5,426 nt of DNA. Origin: Acidimicrobiales bacterium. GTDB taxonomy: Bacteria > Actinomycetota > Acidimicrobiia > Acidimicrobiales > Aldehydirespiratoraceae. The stretch covers positions 1 to 5,426 of the forward strand of contig BQJV01000252.1 in the NCBI GenBank assembly GCA_021604885.1, written 5' to 3'. The notes under the pieces are model-generated. The model worked only from the letters and a program-made list of their open reading frames with translations. It was not told where the DNA came from and did not search any database. Shown piece after piece: positions 1 through 4,972 of the stretch (position 1 is the stretch's first letter; every line of letters starts with the position of its first letter). A program made the translations under genes and the position numbers.

Positions 1-1
1 T

Positions 2-214
2 CTCGCCCGCATCAACACCGAGCTCGGCATCACTACCCTGATCAATCTCCACTATCTCGACCTCGCCCAGGAGTACGGCCAACGCCTCATCGGGCTCCGC
101 GCCGGCGAGCTCGTGTTCGACGGCAACATCGCCGACGTCGACGACGACACATTCCGCGAGATCTACGGCCGCTCGATCACCACCGGCGACATCCTCGCCG
201 ACAACGACACGTGA
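2..214 (+). CDS. phnC: Phosphonate-type ABC transporter ATP-binding protein PhnC, C-terminal part (5' truncated by window edge)
   Basis: Only the last 70 codons are present; the gene begins upstream of the window. The visible residues read LARINTELGITTLINLHYLD, then a segment with EYGQRLIGLRAGELVFDG and FREIYG. These match the PhnC C-terminus: the NLH histidine (visible residue 17) is the H-loop (switch) histidine after the ATPase core, and the GLRAGELVFDG strand and EIYG ending are typical of the family. The Walker A, signature and Walker B motifs would lie upstream and cannot be checked. The protein would hydrolyse ATP on the cytoplasmic face to power import of phosphonate or a related reduced-phosphorus or phosphate ester ligand. 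Its TGA overlaps the GTG start of the next permease by four bases, indicating one operon with translational coupling. Assignment to PhnC over other ABC ATPases rests on both the sequence and the two PhnE neighbours. Confidence 0.88.
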   Translation, partial: LARINTELGITTLINLHYLDLAQEYGQRLIGLRAGELVFDGNIADVDDDTFREIYGRSITTGDILADNDT

Positions 215-1008
215 GCGAGGCCGTCGCGAGCGAGCGCCCGGTCAAGCCACGGCGCAATCCGCTCGCCTATGTCGTCGCCGCCGTCGTCGTGTGGTGGACC
301 TGGTTCGCCGCCGGTCAGGTCGGATTCCGCTGGTCGACCTTCGTCGACGTGTGGACCAACCCGCTGTGGGAGAAGTTCTGGCCGGTTCCCTGGGACTGGG
401 TGCTGGACCGCAGCAACGTCATCGATCCACTGATCGAGACCTTCCAGATCGCGATCGTCGCCACGGTGATCGGATGTGGCCTCGCGCTCCCCGCGGCCTT
501 CGCGATGAGCCGGCTCACGACACCGAACGGGCCCACCTACTGGATCAGCCGCATCTTCATGAGCGTCGTGCGAGCCGTGCCCGACCTCTTCTGGGCCAAG
601 ATCCTCGTGACGGCGATCGGGATCGGCGCGTTCGCCGGCGCCTGGGCGCTCTCGATCTTCTCGTTCGCGGTGATGGTCAAGCTGTTCTCCGAGACGATCG
701 ACGGTGCGGACGCCGGTCCGCTCGAAGCCGCCCGGGCCGCCGGCTCCCGTCACGTTCCCGCGGTGAAGACCGGTGTGCTCCCGACCGTTCTCCCGTCGTA
801 TGTGGCCTATGCCCTCTATGTCTTCGAGTTGAACATCCGGGCTTCGATCGTGCTTGGCCTCGTCGGCGCCGGCGGCATCGGCCGAGTGGTCGAAGCGCAG
901 CGGAGCTTCTTCCGGTTCGACCGGATCCTGGGCATCCTCGTCCTCGTCTTCATCGTGGTCTTCGTCATCGAACAGATCAGCGTGGCGCTGCGTCGGAGGC
1001 TCGTCTGA
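211..1008 (+). CDS. phnE: Phosphonate-type ABC transporter permease, PhnE family (first of two)
   Basis: This 265-residue integral membrane protein would form half of the transport channel. Hydrophobic segments are visible at about residues 18-36, 78-98, 112-160 (probably two), 190-206 and 240-258. The EAA-type coupling loop, which docks on the ATPase, is at 170-191 (GPLEAARAAG, then VLP). It is followed by the PhnE-like stretch NIRASIVLGLVGAGGIG at 208-224. RAVPDLFW (121-128) corresponds to the conserved RAVPEL segment of the family. A Trp-rich stretch at 53-63 precedes the core. The GTG start at 211 is chosen because it overlaps the phnC stop as GTGA and no in-frame ATG occurs before residue 99. 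There is no clear Shine-Dalgarno, which fits coupled translation. Substrate is inferred from family only: phosphonate, phosphite or another phosphorus compound are all possible. Confidence 0.9.
   Translation: MSEAVASERPVKPRRNPLAYVVAAVVVWWTWFAAGQVGFRWSTFVDVWTNPLWEKFWPVPWDWVLDRSNVIDPLIETFQIAIVATVIGCGLALPAAFAMSRLTTPNGPTYWISRIFMSVVRAVPDLFWAKILVTAIGIGAFAGAWALSIFSFAVMVKLFSETIDGADAGPLEAARAAGSRHVPAVKTGVLPTVLPSYVAYALYVFELNIRASIVLGLVGAGGIGRVVEAQRSFFRFDRILGILVLVFIVVFVIEQISVALRRRLV
995..999 (+). promoter_or_regulatory. Ribosome binding site for the second phnE
   Basis: GGAGG lies inside the last codons of the first permease gene, with eight bases between it and the ATG at 1008. It fixes the start of the second permease, whose frame is open further upstream (to about 291) without being coding there. 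The stop and start overlap as TGATG. Confidence 0.8.
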
Positions 1009-1922
1009 TGACCGCGACACTGCCACCGGAGTCCACGCCGGGATCGGCGCCTGAGCCGGCGTCGGGTCGACCCGATCGCCCCCTCGGCCCGCGTCTCACG
1101 CGGATCGGTCTCTTCGCGCTCGTCGCCGTGGCCTTCGTGTGGGGTTTCACGGGCCTCGATGCCTCGATCGAGCGCCTTCGGACGGCCCCGGGCGATGCCT
1201 GGCAGATCATTCGGTTGATGTGGCCGCCCGACTTCGCGACCGAGATCGACCGCGGTGTCATCGGCAAGGTCCTGGAGTCGGTCTACATCGCGTGGGTGGG
1301 CACGGTGATCGCCGCCACCCTCTCGCTGCCACTGGCCTTCCTCGCCTCGAACAACATCTCGCCGAGCTTCATCCGTCTGCCGATCCGCCAGCTGTTCAAC
1401 GTGATCCGCGCCGTGCCCGAGCTGATCGTCGCCGTCGTGCTGCTCGGTGTCGTCCCGCTCGGCCCGTGGGCCGGCGCCCTCGCCATCGGCCTCCACTCGA
1501 TCGGTACCCTCGGAAAGTTGGCAAGCGAGGAGATCGAGTCGGCCGACCACGGTCCGGTCGAGGCCGTCGAGGCCTGTGGCGGCACGTGGGTGTCACGTGT
1601 CCGCTGGGGTGTTCTCCCGCAGGTGATGCCGTCGATCACGAGCTACTGGCTGTTCCGTTTCGAGATCAACGTCCGTGCCTCGGCGGTGCTCGGCATGATC
1701 GGGGCCGGCGGCGTCGGCTCGGAACTCATCGCCCAGCTGAACTTCCGCAACTTCCCCGAGGTGGGGGCGGTGCTGATCATCACGATCGCCGTCGTCGTGT
1801 TCATCGACACGGTCTCGTCGGCGATCCGCAAGCGCATCATCGCCGGCGGCAGTGCAGGCGAACCGTCCCGCACCGCGGAGCTGTTCAGAGATCTCCTTGG
1901 GCGGCGGGCCGCCCGCGTGTGA
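1008..1922 (+). CDS. phnE: Phosphonate-type ABC transporter permease, PhnE family (second of two)
   Basis: This 304-residue permease would pair with the preceding PhnE and be driven by PhnC. It has a Pro/Ser-rich cytoplasmic N-terminus of about 30 residues, then hydrophobic segments near 32-49, 92-113, 136-163 (probably two) and 252-270. Family landmarks are clear: IRAVPELIVAVVLL at 133-146, GLHSIGTLGKLASEEIE at 161-177, the EAA coupling loop at 182-204 (GPVEAVEACGG, then VLP) and NVRASAVLGMIGAGGVG at 221-237. It matches the PhnE consensus more closely than the first permease does. The ATG at 1008 is supported by GGAGG eight bases upstream and by the overlap with the previous stop. The C-terminal tail after about residue 278 is polar and Arg-rich. 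No further gene follows on this strand; the next gene is convergent and its stop lies one base away. The two permeases differ throughout, so they probably form a heterodimer and are not a recent duplication. Confidence 0.92.
   Translation: MTATLPPESTPGSAPEPASGRPDRPLGPRLTRIGLFALVAVAFVWGFTGLDASIERLRTAPGDAWQIIRLMWPPDFATEIDRGVIGKVLESVYIAWVGTVIAATLSLPLAFLASNNISPSFIRLPIRQLFNVIRAVPELIVAVVLLGVVPLGPWAGALAIGLHSIGTLGKLASEEIESADHGPVEAVEACGGTWVSRVRWGVLPQVMPSITSYWLFRFEINVRASAVLGMIGAGGVGSELIAQLNFRNFPEVGAVLIITIAVVVFIDTVSSAIRKRIIAGGSAGEPSRTAELFRDLLGRRAARV
1899..1914. terminator. Possible GC hairpin at the convergent gene junction
   Basis: GGGCGGC, a GG loop and GCCGCCC form a perfect seven-base stem (more realistically six pairs with a four-base loop). 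It sits in the last codons of the second phnE, directly past the stop of the leftward gene. There is no T-tract on either side, so it is not a classical intrinsic terminator. It could act as a T-less bidirectional terminator or RNA 3'-end stabiliser, or simply reflect GlyArgArgAlaAla codons in high-GC DNA. Confidence 0.25.
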
Positions 1923-1923
1923 G

Positions 1924-4767
1924 TCAGTCGTCGTTCACGATGATGGCGATGCCGAGGCCGAAGAAGCCCGGGTCGATCGTGGCACCGGTTGCGTTGGAGA
2001 ACGACAGGATCGCCCACTCCCCGAGATACGCCGGTGGTTCGAAGTCGGTGTCACCGATGACTTCCACCTCGACCGTCTGGAGCGTCTCACCCGGCGGGAA
2101 CGTCACGGTGCCGCTCAACGGCCCGACATAGTCCACCCCCGGCACCGCGATGGTCGGATCGGCGAGAATCTCGACCGATGCGTAGTCGACCGTGATGGTG
2201 TCCGCGGACGGGTTGGAGAGGGTGACGGGGATCTCGAGGGTCGTGATGCCGGCGTCACCCTCGTGGTCGATGGCGAGACCGGGCGTGATCGTGACCGGGT
2301 CGTCATCGAGGATCGCGCCGAATCCGAGACCCCAGACGCCGCCGATGGTGGTGTTCGTGGGCGTGTGGAACGGGACGACGAGGAGCTCGTCGCCCTCGAA
2401 GACGTCGTCGCCGTTCACGGTGATCGACACCACCTCGTCGGTGTCGCCGGGCAGGAAGGTGACCGTGCCGGACGCACTCGTGTAGTCCGTCGGACTGGTG
2501 GCGGTGTTGTCCGCGGTGGTCCATTGGGCCGAGACCGTCAGGTTGGAGGCGACGTCGAGCGTGACGGGGATGTCGAGCGTGACGGTGCCCGTGTCGCCCT
2601 CGGTGATGCTCGCGGTCCCGGGGATCAACCGCGTCGTCTGCTGGAAGGTCGCGGTGTAGGTGCTCGGCGACGAACCGATCGTGATGTCACGCGCGGCGGA
2701 TCCGCCGACGTTCCAGTTGCCGAAGATGTAGGGCAGCCCACCGGATTGCTGACTCGGTGCCGTGATCGGGAGCGTCCAGTTCTCCCACATGGTCTGCACC
2801 GACGGGCCGGTCAGCGTCTCGCCGGCCACCGTCAGGTCGAGTCCGCTGGGAACGGTGTCGAACGTGGCCGACACGAGGACGGGATCGACGAACTCGGACA
2901 CGGTCGCCGTCAGGCCCCACGAGTCCGTGGCCGTGAGGAGCACCTCGACGTTGCTGTTCGTCGTCGAGGCGAGGTCCTCGGGTTCCGGCGCGTCGATGGT
3001 GAGGTTGTTGCCGACGGTCGGGTTCAGGAACGGGTGGTAGTGGACGTTGTGGTGCTGGCGCACCTCCCAGGAGAGGTCCAGGTCGCTGAGCGCGCCGTCC
3101 TCCGGGTCCGTCGCGGAACCCGTCAGTGTGAGGGTCTGGCCGACGGCGAACTCATCGGCCGGCGCCGGGGTGATGATGGTCGGAACCGGCGGGAAGTTGC
3201 CCGCGTCGACGCGCAGCGAGGTCGTGTCGGTTGCGCCGTTGCCGTCGTCGACAGTGAGGCTGACGTCATACACACCCGCGACCGTGAACGCGTGACTCGG
3301 CGTCGCGGAGGTGTCGATGGGAGAGCCGTCGTCGAAGTCCCACTCGTAGGTGAGGGTGTCGAGGTCGGGGTCGAAGCTGCCGGTGCCGTTGAAGCTCACG
3401 TTCAGCGGCGTCGCTCCGTAGGGGGGTGTGGTGGCGACCGCATCCGCGATCGGCGTGCGGTTGGCGTTGCCGACGTACGAGATGCGACGGACCTCGTTGT
3501 TGCCGCGGTCGAGGTAGTACAGGGCTTGCGTGGCGCCGTAGGGGCCGAACGCCATCTCGACGACGGTGTTGGCCTCCGCCCACTCGTTGTGCTGGTACGC
3601 CGACGTGGGAGGCGTGCACAGCCGGCAGTCCGCCCCGCCCGTATCCATCTTGTAGATGTGGCCGAGGACGAAGTCGGCGTAGAGGAACGCGCCGTCGTAC
3701 TCGGCGGGCCACACGCCGGTGGGCACGAACGCGCCGCCGGTGATCGCGGCGCCGCCGCCCGATGGATGCTCGTACCAATGGATGGGGTCGGTCTTGCCCG
3801 CGACCGGGGCGCAGTCCGTGTTGGAACCGAACGCGCATGGTCCCTCACGTGACGGCCATCCGTAGTCCGCGCCGGCCACGGTCACCTCGTCGATCGACTC
3901 CCAGACGTCCTGGCCGACGTCGAGCACGAAGAACCGTGTGGTCGCGGAGTCCGGATCCTTGGCGAAGCGGAACGGGTTGCGATGCCCGAGGGTGTAGATC
4001 TCCTGGCATTCGGCGCCGACCGGGGAGCCGGCCGGCGGCACGCCGTCCACATTGCAGCGCACGGAATTCGGACCGTTGAAGGCGTTGCCGCCCGGTGGGA
4101 TGTCGCCATCGTCGGTCAGTCGCACGATCTTGCCGGTGAGGAAGTCGACTTCGTCGGCCTCGCCCTTGTGCCCACCGTCGCCGATCGTCACGTACAGGTA
4201 GCCGTCGGGGCCGAACTCCATGTCCCCTGCGTTGTGGTGCCAGCGCCGCAGGTAGGGCGTGTCCATCATCACGAGTTCGGTGCTGGGATCGATGATGTTG
4301 CTGGGCGGAAGCTCGAAGCGCGAGACGCGGTTCACCGGGCTGTCGGGGGTGAACTCGTTGCACGTGCCGTACTTGTTGTACGTGAAGTAGAGATAGATCC
4401 AGTTGTTGCTGACGCCGAAGTCGGGATGCACGGCAACACCGCCGAGGCCGCGTTCGACGTTGGTGCACAGTGTCGGTCCGAGGTCGATGGCGGGCGTGGC
4501 GATCAGGTTCCCGGCAGCATCGACGATGCGCACGTCGCCGAGTTTGCTCGTGACGATCATGCGGCCGTCCGGCGTCCATGCGAGATCGGTCGGCTGGATC
4601 ACGCTCACGACCGGCAGGTCCTCGAAGCCGGCCGGTATCCCGCCATGGCCGGTCGCCGGTGCGGCGCCGATCACGGCGGCCAGTGCCGCGACGAGCGTGA
4701 ACACCACGCCGCTCGCCACCGTGCGCCTCCGCGTCGACATCGTCTTCTCGCCGCTTCGTCCACGCAT
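1924..4767 (-). CDS. Exported multi-domain glucose/sorbosone dehydrogenase-like protein with PKD and Calx-beta domains
   Basis: This 947-residue protein has a signal peptide: a basic n-region (STRRRT at 11-16), a hydrophobic core at 19-35 and likely cleavage near APATG|HG at 40. Residues 50-432 are a six-bladed PQQ-type glucose/sorbosone dehydrogenase propeller. Landmarks are WHHNAGDMEFGPDGYLYV (176-193), IGDGG (195-199), GHRNPFRF (261-268), LDVGQDVWE (282-290), GADYGWP (299-305) and GGAFVP (344-349). By analogy with soluble glucose dehydrogenase, H178 is the candidate catalytic base and R263/N264 contact PQQ. Residues 437-520 are a PKD domain (YEWDFDDG at 474-481). Residues 526-635 are a beta domain with the His cluster HHNVHYH, and 636-712 a Trp/Gly-rich beta module. 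Residues 713-823 and 824-947 are two Calx-beta repeats, the second ending the protein at VNDD. All eight Cys lie at 101-384. Likely role: oxidation of a sugar or polyol outside the cell; the substrate is unknown. The start at 4767 has AGGGAG ten bases upstream. ATG 4740 (residue 10) is a possible alternative that would shorten the n-region. No sorting signal or C-terminal anchor is seen. Confidence 0.9.
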   Translation of the reverse strand: MRGRSGEKTMSTRRRTVASGVVFTLVAALAAVIGAAPATGHGGIPAGFEDLPVVSVIQPTDLAWTPDGRMIVTSKLGDVRIVDAAGNLIATPAIDLGPTLCTNVERGLGGVAVHPDFGVSNNWIYLYFTYNKYGTCNEFTPDSPVNRVSRFELPPSNIIDPSTELVMMDTPYLRRWHHNAGDMEFGPDGYLYVTIGDGGHKGEADEVDFLTGKIVRLTDDGDIPPGGNAFNGPNSVRCNVDGVPPAGSPVGAECQEIYTLGHRNPFRFAKDPDSATTRFFVLDVGQDVWESIDEVTVAGADYGWPSREGPCAFGSNTDCAPVAGKTDPIHWYEHPSGGGAAITGGAFVPTGVWPAEYDGAFLYADFVLGHIYKMDTGGADCRLCTPPTSAYQHNEWAEANTVVEMAFGPYGATQALYYLDRGNNEVRRISYVGNANRTPIADAVATTPPYGATPLNVSFNGTGSFDPDLDTLTYEWDFDDGSPIDTSATPSHAFTVAGVYDVSLTVDDGNGATDTTSLRVDAGNFPPVPTIITPAPADEFAVGQTLTLTGSATDPEDGALSDLDLSWEVRQHHNVHYHPFLNPTVGNNLTIDAPEPEDLASTTNSNVEVLLTATDSWGLTATVSEFVDPVLVSATFDTVPSGLDLTVAGETLTGPSVQTMWENWTLPITAPSQQSGGLPYIFGNWNVGGSAARDITIGSSPSTYTATFQQTTRLIPGTASITEGDTGTVTLDIPVTLDVASNLTVSAQWTTADNTATSPTDYTSASGTVTFLPGDTDEVVSITVNGDDVFEGDELLVVPFHTPTNTTIGGVWGLGFGAILDDDPVTITPGLAIDHEGDAGITTLEIPVTLSNPSADTITVDYASVEILADPTIAVPGVDYVGPLSGTVTFPPGETLQTVEVEVIGDTDFEPPAYLGEWAILSFSNATGATIDPGFFGLGIAIIVNDD
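2554..2585 (-). repeat. Short tandem duplication, 14-base units with 18-base period
   Basis: The sequence gtcgagcgtgacgg occurs at 2554-2567 and again at 2572-2585. In the leftward gene it encodes VTLDIPVTLDV (residues 729-739), the first beta-strand of the first Calx-beta repeat. The period is a whole number of codons, so the frame is kept. It may be a small in-frame duplication or convergent codon choice for an alternating hydrophobic strand. Confidence 0.5.
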
Positions 4768-4777
4768 TGCCTCGGTG

Positions 4778-4786
4778 CTCCCTCCC
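4778..4786 (-). promoter_or_regulatory. Ribosome binding site of the dehydrogenase-like gene
   Basis: On the minus strand this reads GGGAGGGAG. GGGAG ends ten bases, and the overlapping GGAGG thirteen bases, before the ATG at 4767. The alternative ATG at 4740 has only a weak GAGAAG upstream, so this site favours the longer product. Confidence 0.55.
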
Positions 4787-4790
4787 GACG

Positions 4791-4806
4791 CCGGGCGCCT
4801 ACCCGG
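4791..4806 (-). other. Small inverted repeat in the presumed leader of the dehydrogenase-like gene
   Basis: CCGGG and CCCGG are five-base arms around a six-base loop, just upstream of the GGGAGGGAG ribosome site on the minus strand. It could form a small stem in the 5' leader. A five-base stem is expected often by chance in DNA this GC rich. Confidence 0.2.
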
Positions 4807-4809
4807 ACC

Positions 4810-4838
4810 CCACTAGGGAAACACGTTCCCGCGGGCAA
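4810..4838 (-). promoter_or_regulatory. Weak promoter-like pair facing the dehydrogenase-like gene
   Basis: On the minus strand, TTGCCC (4833-4838; four of six matches to TTGACA) is followed after exactly 17 bases by TAGTGG (4810-4815). The -10 match is poor because only the first two bases agree. A start near 4802 would give a leader of about 35 bases. No better pair was found by eye for this direction. Confidence 0.22.
4816..4830. promoter_or_regulatory. Operator-like inverted repeat GGGAA-N5-TTCCC
   Basis: GGGAA (4816-4820) and TTCCC (4826-4830) are exact inverted arms with a five-base spacer, one helical turn centre to centre. The repeat falls in the spacer of the candidate leftward promoter, where a repressor would be expected to bind. 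It occurs once, overlaps the neighbouring CCCGCGGG palindrome (4828-4835), and matches no regulator site I can name. Confidence 0.28.
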
Positions 4839-4959
4839 AGCGAGTCCGGCACCCACGAATTCTCACGCGGAGTGACCAAGCGGGACATGTGGATCGGTGT
4901 AGGGACGGGGGGTCTGAGTCCGAAACCTCACGCAATGTGCAAACCTGACCAGTGGCGTC

Positions 4960-4965
4960 TACCGT
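4960..4965 (+). promoter_or_regulatory. Candidate -10 element giving a leaderless transcript of the BNR-repeat gene
   Basis: TACCGT fits the actinobacterial TAnnnT -10 pattern. Its last T is eight bases before the ATG at 4973, so transcription would begin at or next to the A of the start codon. There is no Shine-Dalgarno-like sequence in the 25 bases before the ATG, which agrees with leaderless translation. The -35 region is weak (TGTGCA at 4936-4941, three of six matches). Confidence 0.42.
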
Positions 4966-4972
4966 CTGGCCG

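Larger units (their letters stand above)
4768..4972. other. Divergent intergenic region between two exported-protein genes
   Basis: These 205 bases separate the start codons of the leftward dehydrogenase gene and the rightward BNR-repeat gene, so both promoters should lie here. No convincing ORF with a ribosome site is seen. Composition is slightly more A/T rich around 4811-4880 and 4921-4950 than in the flanking genes. Individual candidate elements are listed separately. Confidence 0.7.

Noticed and set aside
291..1007. Upstream extension of the second phnE frame to 291
   Set aside because: The extension is Arg-rich and overlaps the first phnE entirely. GGAGG and the TGATG overlap place the real start at 1008.
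163..1550. Minus-strand open frames opposite the transporter genes (163-1026 and 816-1550)
   Set aside because: They have highly charged, low-complexity Asp/Glu/Arg/His composition, typical of antisense frames in high-GC genes. The plus-strand products have clear PhnE motifs.
1852..3852. Long plus-strand open frame (666 codons) opposite the dehydrogenase-like gene
   Set aside because: It is rich in Arg, Gly, Val and Asp with no hydrophobic core or domain pattern, begins inside phnE, and mirrors the codon structure of the well-supported minus-strand gene. It is a GC-driven shadow.
4733..4767. Twin-arginine (Tat) signal in the dehydrogenase-like protein
   Set aside because: STRRRTVAS has adjacent arginines, but the hydrophobic residues expected just after the pair are only partly present. 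A Sec signal is equally likely, so no Tat call is made.
4828..4835. CCCGCGGG perfect palindrome as a regulatory site
   Set aside because: Eight-base GC palindromes are frequent by chance in this composition, and nothing else marks it apart from the overlap with the listed inverted repeat.
3982..4875. Plus-strand open frame over the 5' half of the dehydrogenase-like gene and its promoter region
   Set aside because: It is antisense to conserved propeller motifs, with no ribosome site or recognisable domain, and it runs through the intergenic region only by lack of stops.
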